Shown here: positions 44,432-52,237 of the stretch, piece by piece
Layout: every line of letters starts with the position of its first letter
Numbering within the stretch: position 1 is the first letter of the stretch
DNA from: Clostridiaceae bacterium
GTDB lineage: Bacteria > Bacillota > Clostridia > Lachnospirales > Lachnospiraceae
Direction of reading: 5' to 3'
DNA length: 64,000 nt
Assembly: GCA_009911305.1 (NCBI GenBank)
Contig: QXXC01000010.1
Coordinates: 42,168-106,167, forward strand
Made by a program: the position numbers and the translations under genes
Notes under the pieces: model-generated
The model's input: only the letters and a program-made list of their open reading frames with translations
Told to the model about the DNA's origin: nothing
Database searches by the model: none

Positions 44432-45280
44432 ATGAATGTAACGCTTAGAAACTGGCAGATGGATGCCGGCAGCTCCTGTTCGTCCCTCTATAAGACCCAG
44501 GAAACCGCCGCTCCCGGCCAAACCTCCGATAAGATTTCCGAAGCGGTTCAGGAAGCCGCCGGGACGGTGTCCCCGGCCCTTACGGAGCCGAAAGCCGAAC
44601 CTGTTTCCTCAGCAGACAAAGGCAAAAACAGCGGCGAAAAGGATAAGGAGATGGATCTCCTCGTGTCGTCCCTGAAACAGATGGCCCAACAGGCCTCTGC
44701 TCCCAAGTCATCGGGCTCGAATGGCAAAGTGAAGTCCTCCATGCCCGAGGACTCTGTGGGCCAGCTCGCGTCTCTCCTCGCCAAAGCGGAGACAAAGGCA
44801 GATGTCCTCCAGGTTTCCTCCAAAGCCACGCGCGCCCTGTCCAATCTAAGAATCGCGGCCGCATTTTCCGAAGGAAAAGACAAACAGAAGATCCAGCAGA
44901 TGATCCGCCGTATGGAAAAGCTCATCAAGCGCATCAACAAAAAGATGCGCCACCTGAATCAGGAACAGCAGATGGAGATGCGCAAAAAGGCCGCTGAGCA
45001 TAAGATGGAGATGGATGAGGCCAAAGAGATCGGCGAGGAGCTGCGCCGCCGGAGGACGAAGCGCCGCCGGGAGGAACAAAAGTACGCCAAAGAAGAGCTG
45101 AACGAAGATCAGAAGGAAGCGATGAAGGAAATGTTTGAGGGCATGCCCGGCATGGCCTCCTCGCCTGTCCCGCAGGGAGGGAGCAGCGCAGGAGCCGGCA
45201 TGGACGCGGCCGGGGACGCCGTATCCGCTTCCATGGATTTCTCCGCGCCCGAAGCCTTCTCCCTTGATATATCTGTATAG
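44432..45280 (+). CDS. Hypothetical charged coiled-coil protein
   Basis: A 282-residue protein I do not recognise. Residues 1-110 are Ser/Ala/Lys/Glu-rich and probably disordered. Residues 110-150 form an Ala/Leu-rich helix (QLASLLAKAETKADVLQ). Residues 155-235 are a long, strongly charged coiled coil (IRRMEKLIKRINKKMRHL, ELRRRRTKRRREEQKYAKEE). The C-terminus is Gly/Ser/Ala-rich. There is no signal peptide or membrane helix. CCAGGGGGGTG precedes the ATG. It stands alone between prfC and the esterase and ends just before palindromic copy C. Confidence 0.75.
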   Translation: MNVTLRNWQMDAGSSCSSLYKTQETAAPGQTSDKISEAVQEAAGTVSPALTEPKAEPVSSADKGKNSGEKDKEMDLLVSSLKQMAQQASAPKSSGSNGKVKSSMPEDSVGQLASLLAKAETKADVLQVSSKATRALSNLRIAAAFSEGKDKQKIQQMIRRMEKLIKRINKKMRHLNQEQQMEMRKKAAEHKMEMDEAKEIGEELRRRRTKRRREEQKYAKEELNEDQKEAMKEMFEGMPGMASSPVPQGGSSAGAGMDAAGDAVSASMDFSAPEAFSLDISV

Positions 45281-45306
45281 ATCCATCCGGCGTGAACGGG
45301 CCGCCT

Positions 45307-45447
45307 GAAGCAGACCGTATATCCGGCGGACGAAACCGCGCTCCCGCTCAGACAAAAGCGCGGCGGGCGCAGGCCGGTACTGCCGGACACACTCTAAACG
45401 CCGGCGGCTGACCGGGGCGTGTTTCCTACGGATATGCCGTCTGCTTC
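45307..45447. repeat. Nested palindromic repeat, copy C (diverged)
   Basis: GAAGCAGAC at 45307-45315 pairs with 45439-45447. The inside keeps ATATCCG..., CGCTCCCGCTCAGACAAAAGCG and CGCCGGCGG in the same order as copies A and B. It lies between convergent genes and its right arm forms the 3' end of the esterase gene. Confidence 0.65.
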
Positions 45448-46311
45448 CGGGAATTGCCCGGTCAGCCATACCCCGGCCAGCCGGATCCACTGCTGACACG
45501 CGGGAACCACATAGGTCCCCCGGCCGTCGTCCATATCCTTGGCCGTCTCCTGCGACGCCAGCGCCAGCCCATGGCGCCCTTCCGGGAAAATATGCAATTC
45601 CAGGCTCACTCCCGCCTTTCTCAGCGCCATCGCAAACAAAAGTGAATTCTCCACCGGAACCGTCGCGTCCGCCGCCGTGTGCCACATAAAGACAGGGGGC
45701 GTCTGAGGCCCGGTCTGGCGCTCAAGGGATAAAAGCTCCCGGAGCCCGTCCCTCTCTTTCCTCTCCCCGCTTAGGCCTGTCAGATGTTCAAAGGATCCCC
45801 TGTGCGCAAATTCCCCGGAAGAGATGACGGGATACGCCAGAATCAGCCCGTCCGGCCGCGCCTCCTCCTTCTTCTTAAGGCCCAGAGCCTCCCATACAAA
45901 TTCCCTGTCCCAGAACACGCCAAGAGAGGCTGCCAGATGCCCGCCGGCCGAAAAGCCGCACACGATCACGCGCTTCTCATCAATATGCCACTCCCTGGCA
46001 TGCGCCCGTATCACCGCCACCGCCAGCGCCAGCTCCCGAAGCGCAGCCGGAAACGAAGCCGGAGCCGTGCTGTAGGAGAGGACAAAGGCCTGGCAGTCCA
46101 TGGCCAGAAACTGCATCGCCACCGGCTCAGCCTCCCTGGTCGAGCAGAACTCATAACCGCCGCCGGGACAAATCACAACCGCCCTGCGCCTGGCATGCGG
46201 CCTGCCCTCCGTATTGTCCTTCAGATAACAGGTCAGAACCGCGCCGTTCTCCGGAGAAGTTTCCGGTTCTCCGGAGTTTGCGGGATTGAGAGGTAACTGT
46301 TTGATTGTCAT
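45394..46311 (-). CDS. Alpha/beta hydrolase, acetyl-xylan-esterase/BD-FAE like
   Basis: About 305 residues. The oxyanion motif ICPGGGYEFCSTREAEP is followed by the nucleophile elbow G-F-S121-A-G-G, then the acid in TAADATVPVENSL and the histidine in PEGRHGLAL. This pattern fits cytoplasmic esterases such as BD-FAE that deacetylate sugars. GATGGAGGAATCTT favours the ATG at 46311. The last 18 or so codons lie in palindromic copy C, so the natural C-terminus may have been changed by that insertion. Confidence 0.87.
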   Translation of the reverse strand: MTIKQLPLNPANSGEPETSPENGAVLTCYLKDNTEGRPHARRRAVVICPGGGYEFCSTREAEPVAMQFLAMDCQAFVLSYSTAPASFPAALRELALAVAVIRAHAREWHIDEKRVIVCGFSAGGHLAASLGVFWDREFVWEALGLKKKEEARPDGLILAYPVISSGEFAHRGSFEHLTGLSGERKERDGLRELLSLERQTGPQTPPVFMWHTAADATVPVENSLLFAMALRKAGVSLELHIFPEGRHGLALASQETAKDMDDGRGTYVVPACQQWIRLAGVWLTGQFPEADGISVGNTPRSAAGV

Positions 46312-46325
46312 AAGATTCCTCCATC

Positions 46326-46354
46326 TTGTTTTTACTCCCGAAATATTGTATACT
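46326..46354 (+). promoter_or_regulatory. Promoter of coaX
   Basis: TTGTTT (46326-46331), 17-base spacer, TATACT (46349-46354). The leader then runs through a fragment AGAGCGTGTTTGAAAAA identical to the MITE end, which supplies part of the ribosome binding region. Confidence 0.55.
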
Positions 46355-46439
46355 ATATCAAACGCCAGACTCATGGCGCTGCCTGAAAAGCAGCGCCGCT
46401 TCCACATTTACCAGAGCGTGTTTGAAAAAGGAGCACCGA

Positions 46440-47204
46440 ATGATTTTAGCAATTGATATTGGCAACAGCAACACCTTCATCGGAGGCATTGACACGGCCA
46501 AAACGCACTTTATGGAGCGCATCACCACCACGATCGGCAAAACAAATCTGGAATATGCCATCACTCTCAAAAGCATTCTGGAGATTTACCATATCAGTCC
46601 CTCTCAGATTGAAGGCGCCATCATTTCCTCCGTCGTCCCTCCGTTAAACCGGACCATTCAGGCGGCGGTAAAAAAAATCACCGGCATCAACGCCATGCAC
46701 GTCGGATCCGGCATGAAAACCGGCCTCAATATCCTGATGGACAATCCGAAATCCGTGGGCAGCGACATGATTGTCAACTCGGTCGGAGCGCTGTCCGAGC
46801 ATGAGCCGCCCCTGATCATTATAGAGATGAGCACTGCCACCACCATGTCCGTCATTGACCAGAAAGGGCGCTATATCGGCGGGGCCATCCTGCCGGGCCT
46901 CCGGGTTTCGCTTGACAGCATGTGCTCCAGCACGGCGCAGCTCCCCCGGATCAGCCTTGACACGCCTAAAAAGATTATCGGGAAAAATACGGTGGACTGC
47001 ATGAGAAGCGGCGTTATATACGGAAATGCCTCCATGATTGACGGCATGCTCACGCGTATGGAACATGAGCTCGGTGAGAAAGCGACGGTGATCGCGACGG
47101 GCGGAATCGCGAAAATCATCCTGCCCCTGTGCAGCCATGTCATTACGTATGACGGAACCCTGCTTCTCAAAGGGCTTTTAGCCCTGTACGAAAAAAACCG
47201 GTGA
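46440..47204 (+). CDS. coaX: Type III pantothenate kinase
   Basis: A 254-residue ASKHA-fold kinase: DIGNSNTFIGG (phosphate 1 motif, residues 6-16), SVGSDMIVNSVGAL, and IIEMSTATTMSVID. It catalyses the first step of coenzyme A synthesis and, unlike type I, is not feedback inhibited (known for the family). The ATG at 46440 has AAAGGAGCACCGA before it; the open frame extends upstream to 46326 but lacks family-like sequence. It ends before a 24-bp hairpin shared with the convergent gene. Confidence 0.95.
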   Translation: MILAIDIGNSNTFIGGIDTAKTHFMERITTTIGKTNLEYAITLKSILEIYHISPSQIEGAIISSVVPPLNRTIQAAVKKITGINAMHVGSGMKTGLNILMDNPKSVGSDMIVNSVGALSEHEPPLIIIEMSTATTMSVIDQKGRYIGGAILPGLRVSLDSMCSSTAQLPRISLDTPKKIIGKNTVDCMRSGVIYGNASMIDGMLTRMEHELGEKATVIATGGIAKIILPLCSHVITYDGTLLLKGLLALYEKNR

Positions 47205-47238
47205 GACGGCGCCGGCATACCTTCTCTGCAATCGGCGC

Positions 47239-47295
47239 GCGCCAGACGTCAGGCCGCCGGGAACTACGCTCTCCCGGCGGCCTGACGTCTGGCGC
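47239..47295. terminator. 24-bp perfect hairpin between convergent genes
   Basis: Stem 47239-47262 with 47272-47295, nine-base loop, no mismatches. It lies between coaX (+) and the adenosyltransferase gene (-) and would fold in both transcripts. No uridine tract on either side. Confidence 0.65.
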
Positions 47296-47314
47296 TTAAG
47301 CCGCACACACCTGC

Positions 47315-47797
47315 CTAATTGCCTTCTATCCTTGTAATCTCATCTGCCAGCTCCTTAAGCCCGGGCGGGCATACGGTCCCCGTCAGAAGCAGATCCGTCC
47401 CCTCCCGGAGAGCGAACAGCGCAGCCGCCGCCTCCAGGGAAATCATATTCTGATCCAGAATTCCCAGAAATTCATCCAGAATCAGCAGATCGCACTCCCC
47501 GGTCGAAAGCACCTTCCTGGCAAAATTAATCCCGTTTTGGATATTGTACTCTTCTTCCTTTTTTTCATTTTCACTGAGGCTTTCAAAATAGCACCCCTGC
47601 TTTTCAAACCGGAATATCTTCATATCCGGCTCCAGCCTCGTCATCCATTCCGAAAGCTCAGGGCTCAGCGCCCCCTTTAAAAACTGTACCATGATGACTC
47701 TCTGGCCTCTGGCCACCGCTCCGATGCCCCTGCCCAGAGCCATGGATGTCTTTCCGCGTCCTTCTCCGAAGATCACGTGAACAATCCCTTTATCCAT
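47315..47797 (-). CDS. Cob(I)yrinic acid a,c-diamide adenosyltransferase (BtuR/CobO)
   Basis: A 160-residue P-loop protein: Walker A FGEGRGKTSMALG (about residues 10-22), VQFLKG, and Walker B LLILDEFLG. It adds the adenosyl group to cobalt in cobalamin synthesis or salvage. The protein is slightly short (family 170-200) because the N-terminal cap is reduced. No other cobalamin genes are nearby, so salvage is more likely than de novo synthesis. Confidence 0.9.
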   Translation of the reverse strand: MDKGIVHVIFGEGRGKTSMALGRGIGAVARGQRVIMVQFLKGALSPELSEWMTRLEPDMKIFRFEKQGCYFESLSENEKKEEEYNIQNGINFARKVLSTGECDLLILDEFLGILDQNMISLEAAAALFALREGTDLLLTGTVCPPGLKELADEITRIEGN

Positions 47798-48011
47798 ATC
47801 AGCACCTCATTCCACATGGCATATCGTTCTCCCATAACAGCCTGGATCCCTTTACCGTTACCGTCTTGCCGTTTTGCGTTGTACACCAGAGCAGTCACCC
47901 GTGTCTGCCCTTTCTGCGTCCCTCTGCCTGCCGGATCTTTAAAAACGGACTTATTTTAGCATATTTTGTCTGAATTTGCAAGTATGCACTGATTTTCGGA
48001 GCGCTCCTATT

Positions 48012-48175
48012 GTTACTGTTCACACGCAAGTCCATGCGAGGCGTTTTTTGTGAGTGCAGCGCAGCGAAAGTCACAGAAAACCCGAGAGAAACGGCGCCAA
48101 ACCGCGTTTTATGCGGTTTGTGTGCATCGCGGAGCGTGTTACTGTTCACAGCCCGGCGGGGGTGTGAACAGTAAC
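48012..48175. repeat. Repeats of GTTACTGTTCACA before the SSB-like gene's 3' end
   Basis: GTTACTGTTCACA occurs at 48012-48024 and 48138-48150 as a direct repeat, and its inverse at 48163-48175 makes a 13-bp hairpin ending three bases before the gene's stop. The rest of the 381-base gap (47798-48178) holds no gene that I can support. Confidence 0.6.
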
Positions 48176-48178
48176 CTC

Positions 48179-48808
48179 CTATTCCTCCACACACTCCAGC
48201 TTGCTGACCGACACTTCGTACGCCACCCGCTTCTCGCATTCCGTTTCACTTAACCGTTTCGTGTACTCCCGGCTCTGCACGCGCCCCCAGACGCAGACGC
48301 GGCTCCCCACCTGGAACCCGGAGGCGTATCTCGCATTTCTCCCCCAGGCAATACAGGGTATGTAATCCGATTTCCCATAGGGGCGGTTTACGGCCAGCAG
48401 AAGATCCGCGATCTCCCTTCCCAGCGGCGTCTTGCGGTAGATCGGATCCTTGCAGATATAGCCGTCCAGGAAAATCTGGTTTGTCTTTGTATAATCTGTA
48501 AATTCCTCCAGAAAATTGACCTCTCTCACAAAAATGGAAAGTACCAGTCTGTTTTTCGTTCCCTCATGACGGTTATAGGAGCGAAATTGCCCGATAGCCT
48601 CCATGGTGCATCCCTTGTAATCGCCTGACACGTCCATCAGCCGTTCGGATACCATCAGAGGAATCCGGTCTACCTGATCGCTCAGCCGGTTCACTGCCAA
48701 ATCCACCACATAGAATCCCTCTCCAAATACCTCATGGCTGAAGCGGAATTCGGAAACTACCTCTCCAATTACGCTTACCTTATTGTTTTCAATCATTTTT
48801 TCTGACAT
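48179..48808 (-). CDS. SSB-like protein with two OB folds
   Basis: A 209-residue protein made of two single-stranded-DNA-binding OB domains. Domain 1 is about residues 8-100 (NKVSVIGEVVSEFRFSHE...FYVVDLAVNR). Domain 2 is about 103-205 (IFLDGYICKDPIYRKTPLGREIADLLLAVNR, listed as a landmark in parts). Canonical SSB has one OB domain and an acidic tail ending in a DIPF-like tip; here there is no such tail. It may serve a specialised role such as a primosome or recombination partner. GAAAGAGGAGATATACT precedes the ATG. Confidence 0.8.
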   Translation of the reverse strand: MSEKMIENNKVSVIGEVVSEFRFSHEVFGEGFYVVDLAVNRLSDQVDRIPLMVSERLMDVSGDYKGCTMEAIGQFRSYNRHEGTKNRLVLSIFVREVNFLEEFTDYTKTNQIFLDGYICKDPIYRKTPLGREIADLLLAVNRPYGKSDYIPCIAWGRNARYASGFQVGSRVCVWGRVQSREYTKRLSETECEKRVAYEVSVSKLECVEE

Positions 48809-49126
48809 AGTATATCTCCTCTTTCCATTTTTATTGTTACCGGCCGCGGCCCCGGCGGGCTGTGCGCAGTAACTCTTTATTTTTCACACTTATCAGATTT
48901 ACCGGGCGTCTTTCCCCAAACCCCTTCCGGGAAGGCGCTCTAAGCCAATTGCTAATATTATATTTATGCGGTGATATGGAAATTAGAAGAAAAATCGAAG
49001 CAAACATTTCTACGGCAAGCGACAGAACGGGCAGGCGAAATCAGACATGTTCGACAGCGTGCGCTGCGCGGCCCGCGGCCCGGCTGAAAAGCGGCCGTCC
49101 TGCGGGTGGCAGAACACTCTGAACAT
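48809..49126. other. Intergenic region upstream of the SSB-like gene
   Basis: Contains an imperfect palindrome bounded by GTTAC and GTAAC (48837-48872) that resembles the repeats at the other end of the SSB-like gene. No gene is supported; the open frame at 48862-49122 (+) has no ribosome binding site and an unlikely composition. Confidence 0.45.
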
Positions 49127-49166
49127 AAAAACAGCAGCCGGAATTTCAAAATATTTCCGGCTGCTG
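49127..49166 (-). terminator. Intrinsic terminator after typA
   Basis: CAGCAGCCGGAA (49132-49143) pairs with TTCCGGCTGCTG (49155-49166), and on the minus strand TTTTTAT follows. Confidence 0.9.
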
Positions 49167-49196
49167 CCCTTCCTGGTGTATGTTTTAAATCATGGC

Positions 49197-51044
49197 TTAC
49201 TGTTTTTCTTTATCCTTGCGGCTGATCATGGCCCTCTTGCGAAGCGTCGGATCAAGGATTTTTTTGCGGATGCGCAGGCTGTAAGGCGTCACCTCCAGAA
49301 GCTCATCGGAATCAATGAAATCAAGGCACTGCTCCAGGCTCATCTCCCTGGGCGGCGTTAAGCGCAAAGCCTCGTCGGAGCTTGACGAACGCGTGTTTGT
49401 CAGTTTTTTCGTCTTGCAGACATTCAGCTCAATATCCTCAGTCTTCGCGCTCTGCCCCACAATCATACCCGAATACACGCGCACGCCGGGGCCGATAAAG
49501 AGGGCGCCGCGCTCCTGGGCGTTGAACAGGCCGTAGGTGATGGACTCCCCGGCCTCAAAGGCGATCAGCGAACCCTGCTTGCGGTAATTCAGCTCTCCCT
49601 TGAACACGCCGTAGCCGTCAAAGCTGGTATTCAGAATCCCGTTTCCCTTGGTATCTGTCATAAACTCCCCGCGGTAGCCGATAAGGCCTCTTGACGGAAT
49701 TGAAAATTCCAGCCTCGTATAGCCTCCCCCAATGGGGCTCATGCCCTGCAGCTCTCCCTTGCGGCTGGTCAGCTTCTGGATCACCGCGCCTGTAAACTCC
49801 TCCGGCACGTCCACATAGGCGATCTCCATGGGCTCAAGCTTTTTATTTCTCTCATCGTACTTATAGAGCACCTCCGCCTTGCTGACCGCAAATTCATAGC
49901 CCTCGCGCCTCATATTTTCAATCAGCACAGACAGGTGCAGCTCGCCGCGGCCTGATACCTTAAAGCAGTCCGGAGACTGCGTTTCCTCAACCCTGAGGCT
50001 CACGTCCGTATTCAGCTCGCGCAACAGCCTCTCCCTGATGTGGCGGGACGTGATGTATTTCCCCTCCTGTCCGGCTAAGGGGCTGTCATTTACCATAAAA
50101 TCCATGGCAATCGTCGGCTCGGAAATCTTCTGGAACGGTATTGCCTCCGGCTTTTCCGGGGAACATAAGGTGTCTCCGATATGAATATCGCTGATACCGG
50201 AAATCGCCACGATCGAGCCGATCCCGGCCTCGCTTACCTCCACCTTATTCAGCCCCTCGAATTCATAGAGCTTCCCGATCCGCACCCTGCGGAACTTATC
50301 CGGCTCGTGATGGTTCACGATCACATACTCCTGGCCTGACTTCACGGAACCGTTGTCCACCTTTCCGACCCCGATCCGCCCTACGTATTCATTATAATCA
50401 ATGGTGCTGATAAGAACCTGCGTTTCCGCGTCCGGATCCCCCTCGGGCGCGGGAATATATTCCAGAATCGTCTCAAAAAGCGGCGTCATATCCGTCTCCG
50501 GATCGCTGACATCGCGCTTTGCAAATCCTGCTCTGGCTGATGCGTAGATAAACGGGCAGTCAAGCTGCTCGTCCGAAGCGTCCAAATCCATGAAAAGCTC
50601 CAGAATCTCATCCACCACCTCGTCCGGCCTGGCCTCCGGGCGGTCGATCTTATTCACGCATACAATCACCGGAAGCGCCAGCTCAAGCGCCTTCCTGAGC
50701 ACAAACTTCGTCTGCGGCATAGCGCCCTCATAGGCGTCCACCACCAGGATCACGCCGTTTACCATCTTAAGGACGCGCTCCACCTCCCCGCCGAAATCCG
50801 CATGGCCCGGGGTGTCAATAATATTGATCTTGGTTCCGTTATAGTTGATGGCCGTATTTTTTGACAGGATCGTGATGCCGCGCTCCCGCTCAATGTCATT
50901 TGAATCCATCACGCGATCCACGACCTCCTGATTCGCCCGGAACACGCCGCTCTGGCGCAGGAGCTGATCCACCAGCGTCGTCTTTCCATGATCGACATGC
51001 GCAATGATCGCAATATTTCTGATATCCTCACGGTTCATTTTCAT
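49197..51044 (-). CDS. typA: Translational GTPase TypA/BipA
   Basis: About 615 residues: G1 AHVDHGKTT, G2 RERGITI, G3 DTPGHADFGG, G4 NKIDRPEARP, then EF-G-like domains III and V and the TypA-specific C-terminal domain (GEFMTDTKGNGILNTSF, QERGALFIGPG). It acts in 50S assembly and in stress or low-temperature growth. The ATG at 51044 (MKMNREDIRNIAII) is preferred; GAGG lies about ten bases before it and the family starts here. Promoter at 51152-51180, terminator after the gene. Confidence 0.95.
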   Translation of the reverse strand: MKMNREDIRNIAIIAHVDHGKTTLVDQLLRQSGVFRANQEVVDRVMDSNDIERERGITILSKNTAINYNGTKINIIDTPGHADFGGEVERVLKMVNGVILVVDAYEGAMPQTKFVLRKALELALPVIVCVNKIDRPEARPDEVVDEILELFMDLDASDEQLDCPFIYASARAGFAKRDVSDPETDMTPLFETILEYIPAPEGDPDAETQVLISTIDYNEYVGRIGVGKVDNGSVKSGQEYVIVNHHEPDKFRRVRIGKLYEFEGLNKVEVSEAGIGSIVAISGISDIHIGDTLCSPEKPEAIPFQKISEPTIAMDFMVNDSPLAGQEGKYITSRHIRERLLRELNTDVSLRVEETQSPDCFKVSGRGELHLSVLIENMRREGYEFAVSKAEVLYKYDERNKKLEPMEIAYVDVPEEFTGAVIQKLTSRKGELQGMSPIGGGYTRLEFSIPSRGLIGYRGEFMTDTKGNGILNTSFDGYGVFKGELNYRKQGSLIAFEAGESITYGLFNAQERGALFIGPGVRVYSGMIVGQSAKTEDIELNVCKTKKLTNTRSSSSDEALRLTPPREMSLEQCLDFIDSDELLEVTPYSLRIRKKILDPTLRKRAMISRKDKEKQ

Positions 51045-51151
51045 ACTCGTTTTGTACCTCGCATTATTCCCGTTACGGTTCACCGGGCCGGCATGCCTCC
51101 GGCGGATGGGGTGAAGCGTAAGCTTTGTTTAACTGATTTTTACAGGAAATT

Positions 51152-51180
51152 ATTGTAGCATCGTTTGAAACAGAGTTCAA
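51152..51180 (-). promoter_or_regulatory. Promoter of typA
   Basis: TTGAAC (51180-51175), 17-base spacer, TACAAT (51157-51152) on the minus strand. Confidence 0.65.
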
Positions 51181-51224
51181 GGGAAATTTTATTTACAAAG
51201 CGGGGGCCAAACGGTTCCGGAGCA

Positions 51225-51884
51225 TCAGCCTTCCCCCAGAAGCACAATCTCCCCGGCGTCCATTCCATAGTAAACCTGTCCCTGCAGTTCCATCCCGCAG
51301 CGGCCGTTTGTTCCTTCTGTGATCTTCTTCTGAATACGGCGCGACTCGGCTGCCGGGGCCAGGATTGTCATCTCCACCGCCTCGCCGTACTGGCTGTCAA
51401 GCACCGCAATCCCGGCTTCTGAGAGGATGTACTGGAGCTTTCCAAGGCCGCTGTAATCAATGGAAAGGCGCACGCGGTCCGCCAGGCATTTCTCCAGGAT
51501 CACGCAGTGCGCAAGACCCTCCCGGACGGCCTTTGCATATGCGCGCACCAGCCCTCCGGTTCCCAGAAGCACGCCCCCAAAATAACGTGTAACCACTGCG
51601 CAGACGTTGTGAACCTCCATGCCCAGAAGCACATCCAGCATCGGCCGGCCGGCCGTCTGCGCCGGCTCTCCGTCGTCGCTGCAGCGCGCCACCGGATTCC
51701 CATCCCCGATCACAAAGGCCGAACAGTTATGGCTCGCGTCCCAGTACCGTTTCTTCATTTCCGCAATAAAAGCGGCCGCCTCCTCTTCCGTCTCCACCGG
51801 CCGGATGGTTGCAATAAAGCGCGATTTTTTCTCCGTGATTTCCCCTTCTCCGCCCTTATACAAAATTTTATACTGTTCCTTCAT
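51225..51884 (-). CDS. YigZ/IMPACT-family protein
   Basis: A 219-residue protein with the UPF0029 core: EKKSRFIATIRPV, KRYWDASHNCSAFV, RCSDDGEPAQTAGRPML, and VVTRYFGGVLLGTGGLVRAY. A C-terminal DUF1949 domain follows. The IMPACT fold is linked to translation control in eukaryotes; the bacterial function is not established. AGGGCAGGGGACGAG precedes the ATG. It lies upstream of typA on the same strand, separated by the typA promoter. Confidence 0.92.
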   Translation of the reverse strand: MKEQYKILYKGGEGEITEKKSRFIATIRPVETEEEAAAFIAEMKKRYWDASHNCSAFVIGDGNPVARCSDDGEPAQTAGRPMLDVLLGMEVHNVCAVVTRYFGGVLLGTGGLVRAYAKAVREGLAHCVILEKCLADRVRLSIDYSGLGKLQYILSEAGIAVLDSQYGEAVEMTILAPAAESRRIQKKITEGTNGRCGMELQGQVYYGMDAGEIVLLGEG

Positions 51885-52205
51885 CTCGTCCCCTGCCCTT
51901 CTGTCTGACTTGTCCGGCGCCTCCCCGGCTGTAAGAGGAAAGCCCGCATTCCATACCCAACTGTGCGCGATCTGTATTAATCCATCCCCAAGCAGGGAAT
52001 AATGGAACTAAACGATATCAGCCTTTTCTCGAATTCCTGACAAATGATAACTCACAGCCCGCCGGCAGCGCAGCCGCCACCCCGCGGCAGCGTCTTTCGG
52101 CCAGCGCATTTTACAGCGCCTGTCATTTAAGCCGTAAACTGACACCTTTCATAATAACGTAAAAAAAACTTCATGACAATAACTATTTATTTATAAACCA
52201 AATTT

Positions 52206-52214
52206 TGCTATAAT
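52206..52214 (+). promoter_or_regulatory. Extended -10 promoter of the PBP gene; SD inside a small palindrome
   Basis: TG-C-TATAAT at 52206-52214 is a consensus extended -10. The ribosome binding site downstream, AGGAG-G-CTCCT just before the ATG at 52238, is itself palindromic and could be occluded by pairing. The rest of the 353-base gap upstream (51885-52205) shows no gene. Confidence 0.55.
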
Positions 52215-52237
52215 GATAAGTTAGTAAGGAGGCTCCT

